Assembly: GCA_002403895.1 (NCBI GenBank)
Contig: DHIQ01000150.1
Span: 1 to 5,001, forward strand
DNA: 5,001 nt
Origin: Candidatus Neomicrothrix sp. UBA4742
Lineage (GTDB): Bacteria > Actinomycetota > Acidimicrobiia > Acidimicrobiales > Acidimicrobilacustridaceae
Direction: 5' to 3'
The position numbers were made by a program, and so were the translations under genes. Under the pieces are notes generated by a model, which had not been told where the DNA came from, searched no databases, and worked only from the letters and a program-made list of their open reading frames with translations. Shown in pieces: positions 1 through 5,001 of the stretch (within the stretch, counting starts at the first letter, position 1; every line of letters begins with the position of its first letter).

Positions 1-2372
1 TTCATCACGACGTCGTAGACCGATACCGAGGCTGGCGGGTCGTTGTCCAGGATATTCACGATGGCTTGGCGTTGGCCGAGGGCGGCGTTGGACGGGGCGC
101 TGAGGTTGACGTAGAAGGTTCGGGAAGGGCCGTGGTTGGAGTCATCCACAACGGTGACCGTGACCGTGGCTGCGGTCTGGCCGGGGGCGAAGGTGACCGT
201 CCCGCTGGCCCCCAGGTAGTTCGTCGGGGAGGTCGCCGTCTGGTCGGCGGTCGACCAGTCCACGGTGACGGCGTCGGTGGTGGGCCCGTTGAGGGTGACC
301 GAGAGCGTGACCGAGCCGGCGCCCTCGTTGACGGTCTTGCCGGTGACCGAGACCGTCGGTACCGAGTCGTCGTTGACGATGGTGAGTGTCCCGGTGCCGC
401 GCCCGATGGTGGCGTTCGTGGGTGCCCCGAGGTTCACGGTGGCGCTCTGATCCGGCTCATAGAAGGTGTCGCCCACCACCGCCACGGTGATGGTCGCGAT
501 CGTCTGATTCGGATTGAACGTGATCGTGCCCGACGCGACCAGGTAGTCGGCAGGAGCTTGGGCGGTGCCATCGGCGGTGAACCAGGGCACCGTGACGGTG
601 TAGCCGGTCGGGGCCGAGAGGCTGACGGTGAACACGGCGTTGGTGGTCGGGTAGAAGCCGCTGCCCTCGTTCATGGTCACATCGGAGATCGACACGGTGG
701 GCGGCGGGTCACTGTCGAGCACGGTGATGGCGGCCGTGCGCAGCCACACCGAGGCATTGACGGTAGCGGTGAGGGCGATGGTGAACGTCTTGCTCGACTG
801 GCGGCTGTTGTCGTCGATCAACGTCACGGGGACCGTTGCGGTGGTCTGACCAGGCGCGAAGGTCACGGTTCCCGATGCCGCCAGGTAGTTGGTCGGGGAC
901 TTTGCGGTGAAGTCCGAGGTCGCCCAGGTTGCGGTGATGGTCTTGCCCGAGGGCGCTGAGAGCGCCAGTGCGATCGTGATGGTGCCATCGCTTTCGTTGA
1001 CGGTCTTGCCGGAGATCGAGACGGTTGGGTCGGCGACCTTGTCGACGATGGTCACCAGGGCGGACCCGGTCCCGATGGTGGCGAAGGTCGGGCTGCTCAG
1101 GTCGACCGTGAACTGCTCGGCATCCTCGGCCACGACGTCCTGGGTGATGGCGATGGTGATGGTCTTGCGCGTCTGGCCGGGATCGAAGGTCACCGTCGTG
1201 GACGTGGCCGCGAAATCGGACGCGTCGGCCGTGACCGGAGTGGTGTTGAGTCCGACGGTCACCGTGCGTCCGGACGGCGCACTGAGAGAGACGGTTATGG
1301 TCGCCACCTTCGCCGGGTACAGCATGCCGGCCCCCTCCAGCAGGGTGCCTCCGCCGCTGATCGACACCACCGGGAAGGCGACGTTCGACACGATGGTGGC
1401 GGTGCCGACCGAGTTGGACAACACCACGGCGTCGGGGTTCGACAGGATCACGGAGAACGTTTCGTCGGCTTCGTTGACCGTTCCCTGGACCACCCCCACC
1501 GTCACCGTCGCCACCGTTTGCCCGGGAGTGAACGTCACCGTTCCCGAAGCGGCCACGTAGTCCGTCCCCGCGGTGGCCGTCCCGTCGGCGGTGGTCCACG
1601 ACACTGAGCTGGGGTAGGTCGTCAGGCCGGAACGGGTCACGGTGAACACGGCGTTGCCGCCACCCTCGCCGACGGTCACATCGGAGATGTTCATCGTCGG
1701 CATCGCCGGGCCGGTGTTCGTGATGGTCACGATGCCCGAACCACGGCCGACCGTCGCGCCGGTCGCAGCGCCGAGCGCCACGCTGAAGGAGCGCGTCGGC
1801 TCGGCGAACCGGTCGGCCTCGACGATGACCGGCACGGTCACGGAGGTTTGCCCGGGGGCGAGGGTCACCACGCCCGTCGTGGCCTGGTAATCCTTCGGGG
1901 CCACGGCGGTGCCGTCGACGGTGGCGTAGGGCACGGTGACCGTCTGTCCGCTGGCCGGCGCCAGTGACACGGTCAGCTGGGCCGTGACGGTACTCCCCGT
2001 CGATTGGGCCACCGACGTGTCCGCGACGGTCAGACTCGAGAGGGGGTCGTCGTCGACGATGGTCACGATGCTTCGGTCGTCGGTGATCACGGCGTTCGTC
2101 GGCGCCGAGAGGCTCACCACGAAGTTGCGGTTGGTCTGGCTGAGGGTGTTGCCGATGATGGGGACCGCAACCGTCGCAGTGGTGAGCCCAGCGAGGAATG
2201 TGACCGTCCCGGATTTCGCCGTGTAATCCAGGGCTGCGCTGGCCGTAACGTCGCTGGTCGCCCACTGTGCGGTCACCACTTGTGTCGACGGGGCGGAAAG
2301 CTTGACCGTGGCGACGGCCAGATGCGTGCCGGTGTTGCCTTCTGCGGTGGTCACGTCGCTGATCGAGATAGC
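1..2372 (-). repeat. Array of Calx-beta repeats (seven complete, eighth begun)
   Basis: Coding repeats of about 107-113 residues (roughly 320-340 bases) are placed by their VSIS..T.NEG start and TIV.DD end. Approximate spans are R1 2046-2372, R2 1710-2036, R3 1383-1703, R4 1035-1373, R5 708-1028, R6 366-701, R7 39-359 and R8 1-35 (start only). Each full copy has the pattern start strand, V/T-rich strand, W/Y.TADGTA-like turn, DY/NY..ASGTVTF.PGQT, TVTV strand, acidic loop, F.V.LS.PTNA.IG and a final TIV strand. R5 and R7 form one subtype (GKTVNE, SPTNYL.ASGTVTFAPGQT). R6 and the start of R8 form another (DPPP/DPPA followed by VS-DV-M). No cysteine occurs in the array. The copies are diverged at DNA level, so this is an old protein repeat rather than a recent DNA tandem repeat. 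Confidence 0.92.
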
Positions 2373-3644
2373 CGGTGCACGATTTGCCGGGGGCGTCACA
2401 CCGAGGCTGATGAAGTGGGTCTGGCCCACAGGAGGCGGATCGGCGACGTCGTGGGCGATGGGTGCTCCACTCGTGGTCACGTAAGGGTCCTGACCGTTCT
2501 GGTCGTAATAGACGAGGCCGAGGTGGGTGGCGTCGCTGAGGTCCGATTCGATCTCCGCGCCGTAGCAGATGTGTCTGTTCAGACCGCTGCAACCGACGTA
2601 GTTGGCACCGATCGGTGTCGACCATGGCCCTTGCGGGGTCTGAGAGACCCGGATGATCGACGTACCGTTGTATCCGGGCCACGCCTGGCCTGCCAGGACG
2701 TAGAGACCCATGGCCGGGACGTAGTTGACCTCGAACATCCCGGCCGGGTACCGCACCGGCGAGACCGTGTCCGCCATGTCCAGGTACGCGGCGCCGCCGA
2801 GCGTGGTGGCGCCCCAGGTGGCGCCGTCCCAGTACCGGTATTTGGAGCCTTCGGCCACTTGGTCGGGCGAGACCCGTCCGGCCCGGCAGCCGACCGGGAC
2901 GACATACGCCCCGACGGTGCCGGTCGGGCAGTCATAGACGTACACCATGCCGTCGGCGCCGAGGGTGGGGCGGGCCAGGCCGGTCGGGGTGCCCCACAGG
3001 TCCTCGCTGAGGATCTTGACGTGGGTGGACCACGGATGGACCAGATCCGCGCCCACAGTCGGGGAATAGTCGAACTCCGCCAACCCGACCGAGTATGGAG
3101 TGGACGACTGGTCCGCCGGGTTGAAGCAGGAGCTCGCGGTCCACAACAAGACCTTGTCCCACCCAGCCTGAGGCACAACGACTGCGCCAGAGATCCACAC
3201 GATGCGCAACGACCCGGGAACCGGGCACGTGAACCCTGGTCCTGGCGGCACCAACTGGAACGGCATCCCCTGAGCGGTCAGTGGTTCACGCAACGCCAAC
3301 GGGCTGGCCGGCGACGAGATCGCCACCGTGTTGTTGACGAGATATGGCACCGCGCCCGGGACCGTGAAACCTGCGGTGTCGCTGTGGAACCACAGCAGGT
3401 TCCCATCCGACGGCAGCCGGACCTCGCCCCCGCCGTCACGGCTCACCGCCGCGTCAAGTCGGGGGGCGACGGGTGCCAGTGCCTGCCAAGCAGCGGGCTG
3501 AGAGGCCACCGCCAGGGGATCCAACCTCGGTGCGGACACGCTCGCCGCCTCGATCCCGCCTACCCCTGCGGACGGTTTCGGGGCGATCATGAGGGCCGCC
3601 ACCACGCCGACGATGACCACGGAACCAACCACGCGCTTGTACAC
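1..3644 (-). CDS. Exported Calx-beta repeat protein with N-terminal propeller-like domain (partial, C-terminus outside window)
   Basis: An open frame of 1214 codons runs from GTG 3644 to the window edge without a stop. The start is well fixed: an in-frame TAG lies at 3660-3662, and a GAGG ribosome binding site sits 6 bases before the GTG. Residues 1 to about 27 look like a Sec signal peptide: MYKR, then a hydrophobic stretch (residues 5-21), then a Pro/Ser/Ala/Gly cleavage region. Residues ~75-400 form a beta-rich, aromatic domain holding all six cysteines seen. From residue 425 come seven full Calx-beta repeats and the start of an eighth, with hallmark strings such as VSISDVT.NEG, TADGTA, SGTVTF.PGQT and TIV.DD. 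Calx-beta domains are calcium-binding beta-sandwiches, common in large bacterial surface and adhesion proteins. By inference this is a secreted or surface protein for adhesion, matrix building or glycan binding. Any sorting or anchor signal would lie beyond the left edge. It is transcribed away from the other intact genes and appears monocistronic at its 5' end. Confidence 0.93.
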   Translation of the reverse strand, partial: MYKRVVGSVVIVGVVAALMIAPKPSAGVGGIEAASVSAPRLDPLAVASQPAAWQALAPVAPRLDAAVSRDGGGEVRLPSDGNLLWFHSDTAGFTVPGAVPYLVNNTVAISSPASPLALREPLTAQGMPFQLVPPGPGFTCPVPGSLRIVWISGAVVVPQAGWDKVLLWTASSCFNPADQSSTPYSVGLAEFDYSPTVGADLVHPWSTHVKILSEDLWGTPTGLARPTLGADGMVYVYDCPTGTVGAYVVPVGCRAGRVSPDQVAEGSKYRYWDGATWGATTLGGAAYLDMADTVSPVRYPAGMFEVNYVPAMGLYVLAGQAWPGYNGTSIIRVSQTPQGPWSTPIGANYVGCSGLNRHICYGAEIESDLSDATHLGLVYYDQNGQDPYVTTSGAPIAHDVADPPPVGQTHFISLGVTPPANRAPAISISDVTTAEGNTGTHLAVATVKLSAPSTQVVTAQWATSDVTASAALDYTAKSGTVTFLAGLTTATVAVPIIGNTLSQTNRNFVVSLSAPTNAVITDDRSIVTIVDDDPLSSLTVADTSVAQSTGSTVTAQLTVSLAPASGQTVTVPYATVDGTAVAPKDYQATTGVVTLAPGQTSVTVPVIVEADRFAEPTRSFSVALGAATGATVGRGSGIVTITNTGPAMPTMNISDVTVGEGGGNAVFTVTRSGLTTYPSSVSWTTADGTATAGTDYVAASGTVTFTPGQTVATVTVGVVQGTVNEADETFSVILSNPDAVVLSNSVGTATIVSNVAFPVVSISGGGTLLEGAGMLYPAKVATITVSLSAPSGRTVTVGLNTTPVTADASDFAATSTTVTFDPGQTRKTITIAITQDVVAEDAEQFTVDLSSPTFATIGTGSALVTIVDKVADPTVSISGKTVNESDGTITIALALSAPSGKTITATWATSDFTAKSPTNYLAASGTVTFAPGQTTATVPVTLIDDNSRQSSKTFTIALTATVNASVWLRTAAITVLDSDPPPTVSISDVTMNEGSGFYPTTNAVFTVSLSAPTGYTVTVPWFTADGTAQAPADYLVASGTITFNPNQTIATITVAVVGDTFYEPDQSATVNLGAPTNATIGRGTGTLTIVNDDSVPTVSVTGKTVNEGAGSVTLSVTLNGPTTDAVTVDWSTADQTATSPTNYLGASGTVTFAPGQTAATVTVTVVDDSNHGPSRTFYVNLSAPSNAALGQRQAIVNILDNDPPASVSVYDVVM
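2445..3422 (-). other. N-terminal domain of the Calx-beta protein: probable five-bladed beta-propeller, DUF4185/glycosidase-like
   Basis: This covers residues ~75-400 of the exported protein. The segment is full of short beta-type stretches with Trp and Tyr. Recognisable pieces are SVGLAEFDYSPT (residues 186-197), STHVKILSEDLWG (206-218), SKYRYWDG (267-274), GMFEVNYVPAMGLYVLAGQ (301-319), a TPQGPWSTP motif (336-344) and CYGAEIESDL (360-369). The order 'YWDG', then 'FEV.Y.P..G.YVL', then 'S.TPQGPWS', then 'YGA' resembles the blades of DUF4185 and GH43-like five-bladed propellers as I remember them. Cysteines are at residues 140, 173, 239, 253, 352 and 360, an even number that could form three disulfides outside the cell. 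I cannot name catalytic residues, so enzyme activity is unproven; it could be a carbohydrate-binding propeller or an unrelated propeller family. The family assignment rests on pattern memory only. Confidence 0.5.
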
Positions 3645-3650
3645 CCGGGA

Positions 3651-3654
3651 CCTC
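3651..3654 (-). promoter_or_regulatory. Ribosome binding site of the Calx-beta protein gene
   Basis: GAGG on the minus strand lies 6 bases upstream of GTG 3644. With the in-frame TAG at 3660-3662 it selects this GTG over the later in-frame GTG codons at 3632 and 3620, which would cut into the positively charged start of the signal peptide. Confidence 0.7.
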
Positions 3655-3681
3655 GAAACCTAAGGCCGCTCGCGAGTAGAG

Positions 3682-3699
3682 GTCGCGGATATCGGCGAC
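3682..3699. promoter_or_regulatory. Imperfect palindrome, second possible operator
   Basis: GTCGCGGATATCGGCGAC pairs at eight of nine positions; the exception is 3687 against 3694. Its centre is 34 bases from the centre of the palindrome at 3717-3732, about three helical turns. Both contain TATCGG followed closely by CGA. It sits about 38 bases upstream of the Calx-beta gene start, where an operator or leader hairpin would act. I saw no convincing -10/-35 pair to anchor it. Confidence 0.3.
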
Positions 3700-3716
3700 G
3701 TTTGAGCGACATCACA

Positions 3717-3732
3717 GGTATCGGTCGATACC
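3717..3732. promoter_or_regulatory. Perfect palindrome, possible operator
   Basis: GGTATCG-GT-CGATACC has seven-base arms that match perfectly around a two-base centre. It lies about 73 bases upstream of the Calx-beta gene start and about 49 bases upstream of the orphan ATG at 3781. A dimeric regulator site is a reasonable reading. A hairpin in a leader transcript is also possible. I do not recognise the motif as the box of a known regulator, and a match of this size can occur by chance. Confidence 0.4.
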
Positions 3733-3768
3733 GGGCATGGGCTGAAGGACCTAGAACCCGCCGGGGCG

Positions 3769-3783
3769 AAAAGGAGTCGAATG
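3769..3783 (+). other. Orphan ribosome binding site and ATG facing a decayed region
   Basis: AAAAGGAG (3769-3776) is followed after four bases by ATG 3781; a second ATG at 3788 lies 11 bases from the motif. This is a very good start signal, but the reading frames that follow (to 4044 and 4063) are antisense to the epimerase remnant. Their products are Arg/Pro/Ser-rich or otherwise unlike any family I recognise. The likeliest reading is the surviving 5' edge of a gene whose body was lost at a junction between about 3790 and 3836. A real small gene starting here cannot be excluded. Confidence 0.35.
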
Positions 3784-3835
3784 GACTATGACCGTCCCCC
3801 GTCACGGGTGTGCGAGGCGCAGAGGTGCTCGGCTT

Positions 3836-4057
3836 CGCCTCGACCAGCTCATCGGGCGTGCCGGCCCAGTCACTGGCCAAGGCGGCCATGTGCACGACGG
3901 CATCGCAGCCTTCGGCCCGGCGGCGGACCACGCCGACGTCGCGCACGTCCTAGCCGTCGACCAGATCGAACCCGACGACCTCGTGACCGGCAGCTTCCAA
4001 CATGGGGGCAACGACCATCCCCACCCGACCCTGCTCTCCAGTGACCAACAGACGCAC
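3836..4057 (-). pseudogene. NAD(P)-dependent epimerase/dehydratase N-terminal remnant, interrupted by TAG and truncated
   Basis: Reading from GTG 4057 gives MRLLVTGEQGRVGMVVAPML, then EAAGHEVVGFDLVDG. This is the first Rossmann beta-alpha-beta unit of an extended short-chain dehydrogenase (NAD-dependent epimerase family), with TG..G..G at residues 6-13 and the strand-2 acidic residue D31. Codon 36 is TAG (3950-3952). The same frame then resumes as DVRDVGVVRRRAEGCDAVVH and MAALASDWAGTPDELVEA, which match the D-V-R-D, CDAVVH-AA segment of the family. After Ala at 3836-3838 family resemblance stops; the frame runs on as unrelated sequence to about 3587, into the next gene. Family members are usually about 300 residues, so roughly three quarters, including the S/YxxxK active site, is missing. 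No ribosome binding site is evident. The intact ancestor would have acted on nucleotide sugars or similar substrates; which one cannot be told. Confidence 0.8.
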
Positions 4058-4077
4058 GGGTGAGAGACTCGCACGCC

Positions 4078-4425
4078 GTGACCCACTACACGGTCGATCC
4101 CGAGCGTTCGAGCATCAGCGTGGTGGCGCGACCCCGGTTGACCACGGGCCCGGGAGCCAGCGTGCGGTCCGTGAGTGGGACGGTGGAGCTCGACAGGGGC
4201 GCCATCCGGCGGGGCTCGCTGACCGTCACCCTCGACGGTGACCCGGCGCCGAGCGCGGTCATCGACCTGGCCGGCGCCTACGGCGAGGTCAGCCCAGGCC
4301 CCGAGGGGAAGACCGTCCTCGTGGGCCGGGCCGACCGTCCCGCGGGCGCGTTCGGCCTGACCGGGACACCGCTGCTGAACCCCACGCTGCAGTTCCGATG
4401 GCGCCTGGTGCTGCTCCCCGCGTGA
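4078..4425 (+). CDS. Small YceI-like (lipocalin-fold) protein, short form
   Basis: The frame of 115 codons plus TGA has strong G/C third positions. It begins VTHYTVDPERSSISVVARPR, close to the YceI family start (YTIDP.HS...F..R). SGTVELDRG (residues 38-46) and GSLTVTLDG (50-58) follow, as in the first beta hairpins of that fold. YceI proteins usually have about 170-190 residues and bind isoprenoid-type lipids in a beta-barrel; this one ends naturally at residue 115 (RWRLVLLPA) and lacks the usual second half, so it may be a half-barrel, a divergent short subfamily or another family. No signal peptide is seen, so it is probably cytoplasmic. An in-frame GTG at 4060 would add six residues. I prefer GTG 4078 because the family motif starts at once and a weak GGTGAGAG stands 11 bases upstream. 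Its start is 20 bases from that of the divergent epimerase remnant. Confidence 0.7.
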   Translation: MTHYTVDPERSSISVVARPRLTTGPGASVRSVSGTVELDRGAIRRGSLTVTLDGDPAPSAVIDLAGAYGEVSPGPEGKTVLVGRADRPAGAFGLTGTPLLNPTLQFRWRLVLLPA

Positions 4426-4430
4426 TCCGA

Positions 4431-4447
4431 CGCCGATGAGCTCGGCG
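4431..4447 (+). terminator. Small GC hairpin after the YceI-like gene
   Basis: CGCCGA and TCGGCG pair around a five-base loop, starting five bases after the TGA stop. There is no T run, so intrinsic termination would be weak at best. It is the only hairpin candidate between this gene and the next. Confidence 0.25.
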
Positions 4448-4549
4448 GGACGTATGAGCAGCCCCATTCGGGACTTCCGGCCCTAGGTCGCACCACGACT
4501 TCGCGTCAGGATTGACCGGAACTCCGAGCAGAGCTGCTGGCGGAGCAAG

Positions 4550-4555
4550 AGGAGG
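4550..4555 (+). promoter_or_regulatory. Strong ribosome binding site for the membrane protein gene
   Basis: AGGAGG, within the purine run 4548-4556, lies nine bases before ATG 4565. It fixes that ATG as the start. It is the best translation signal in the window that leads into an intact gene. Confidence 0.8.
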
Positions 4556-4564
4556 GATCGCCCG

Positions 4565-5001
4565 ATGAAACGTCGAACGTTGGACATCATCTTCAGCATC
4601 GTGGGTCTGGCACTCGCCGCCCTGGTGGTGGTGCTGGGACTGGTGCTGCAGAACCAGGCCGACTTCGCCAAGAGCTACGTCAAGGACCAACTCACGGCCC
4701 AGAAGATCACCTTCACCCCGGCGGACAAGCTCACCGACGAGGAGAAGCAGGCCAGTTGCGTGGTGGAAAACGGCGGCCAGGACCTCACCAGTGGCAAACA
4801 GGCCGAGTGCTACGCGAACAAGTACATCGCCCTTCACCTGAGCGAGGTGAACGGCGGCAAGACCTACTCGGAGACGAGCACCGATTCCCGGGCGGCGGCC
4901 GCCAAGGCCGACGCCGCCACCAAGGCGGGCCAGGCCGATGCCGCCGACCTCTCCGCGCAGGCCAAGGCGGTGGACGGGAAGGTCCAAACCCTGTTCCGGG
5001 G
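4565..5001 (+). CDS. Membrane-anchored protein of unknown function (partial, 3' end outside window)
   Basis: ATG 4565 opens 145 complete codons to the window edge without a stop. The product starts MKRRTLDIIF, a positively charged start followed by one hydrophobic segment at residues 8-28, which fits a signal anchor with the rest outside the membrane. A soluble, charged part follows: FAKSYVKDQL (34-43), ITFTPADKLTDEEKQASC (48-65) and TSGKQAECYANKYIALHL (75-92). Cysteines at 65 and 82 could form a disulfide if exported. Residues 109-136 are rich in Ala, Lys and Asp and helical in character. The last residues VQTLFRG may lead into a further membrane segment outside the window. I recall similar uncharacterised membrane proteins in actinomycetes with the same K/R-R-T..DIIFS start and ITFTP..LT.EEK segment, but no function. 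The 139-base gap before it suggests its own promoter or loose co-transcription with the YceI-like gene. Confidence 0.88.
   Translation, partial: MKRRTLDIIFSIVGLALAALVVVLGLVLQNQADFAKSYVKDQLTAQKITFTPADKLTDEEKQASCVVENGGQDLTSGKQAECYANKYIALHLSEVNGGKTYSETSTDSRAAAAKADAATKAGQADAADLSAQAKAVDGKVQTLFR

Larger units (their letters stand above)
3645..3835. other. Leader and junction region without an intact gene
   Basis: These 191 bases separate the Calx-beta gene from the recognisable part of the epimerase remnant. They hold the Calx-beta gene's leader with two palindromes, an 8-base palindrome CTCGCGAG at 3669-3676, and the orphan start signal at 3769-3783. I could not identify a convincing -35/-10 pair on either strand. 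Confidence 0.6.

Noticed and set aside
889..1560. Val/Thr-rich plus-strand reading frame that looks protein-like
   Set aside because: It is the reverse complement of Calx-beta codons: Thr ACC reads as Gly or Thr and Val GTC as Asp or Val depending on frame, so antisense frames look plausible. The same holds for the plus-strand frames at 66-959, 1642-1890, 1936-2226 and 2004-3791.
709..2682. 657-codon minus-strand reading frame overlapping the Calx-beta gene
   Set aside because: Its product is a low-complexity Arg/His/Gly/Asp-rich string with no family pattern. It is an out-of-frame shadow of the repeat gene, whose true frame gives perfect Calx-beta repeats over the same bases.
3669..3676. 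8-base palindrome CTCGCGAG
   Set aside because: Too short to mean anything in GC-rich DNA, and it does not extend on either side.
3702..3730. Possible plus-strand promoter TTGAGC, 17 bases, TCGATA
   Set aside because: The -35 half is fair, but the -10 half matches only two of six consensus positions and lies inside the palindrome. Not enough to annotate.
3645..3780. Cyclic-di-GMP riboswitch in the Calx-beta gene leader
   Set aside because: Considered because such switches often precede surface protein genes. The conserved GEMM core and tetraloop-receptor sequences are absent; only simple palindromes are seen.
3802..4467. 221-codon minus-strand reading frame spanning the remnant and the YceI-like gene
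   Set aside because: It is out of frame with the epimerase pattern, antisense to the well-coded YceI-like gene, and gives a Trp/Pro/Arg/Ser-rich product with no family resemblance.
4289..4987. 232-codon minus-strand reading frame antisense to the membrane protein
   Set aside because: The plus strand has a strong ribosome binding site, a membrane anchor and recognisable segments over the same bases; the minus frame has none of these.

Overview
The window comes from a GC-rich bacterium with GTG starts, strong G/C preference at third codon positions and AGGAGG-type ribosome binding sites. This fits an actinomycete or a relative in Actinomycetota; the genus cannot be fixed from the sequence.

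Positions 1-3644 (minus strand) hold one uninterrupted reading frame of at least 1214 codons. It starts at GTG 3644 and runs off the left edge. It encodes an exported protein with a signal peptide, an N-terminal beta-rich domain of about 330 residues with six cysteines that looks like a five-bladed propeller (DUF4185/glycosidase-like), and then seven complete Calx-beta repeats plus the start of an eighth. I translated the frame codon by codon and found no stop or frameshift. The long reading frames on the plus strand here, and in other minus-strand frames, are compositional shadows of the Thr/Val-rich repeats.

Positions 3645-3835 form the leader of that gene. It contains two palindromes. A ribosome-binding-site-plus-ATG motif points away from the gene into a stretch that no longer holds a sensible plus-strand gene. 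Positions 3836-4057 (minus) are the broken N-terminal remnant of an NAD(P)-dependent sugar epimerase/dehydratase-type gene, with an in-frame TAG at codon 36 and no 3' part. This stretch looks like a scar of gene decay or rearrangement.

Positions 4078-4425 (plus) encode a small cytoplasmic protein that begins like the YceI (lipocalin-like) family but is short. After a 139-base gap with a small hairpin and a strong ribosome binding site, 4565-5001 (plus) is the 5' part of a gene for a single-anchor membrane protein of unknown function that continues past the right edge.

No RNA gene, insertion sequence, CRISPR array or attachment site was seen. The genes do not form an obvious pathway. The notable objects are the repeat-rich exported protein with its paired-repeat architecture, its palindrome-containing leader, and the decayed epimerase locus beside it.
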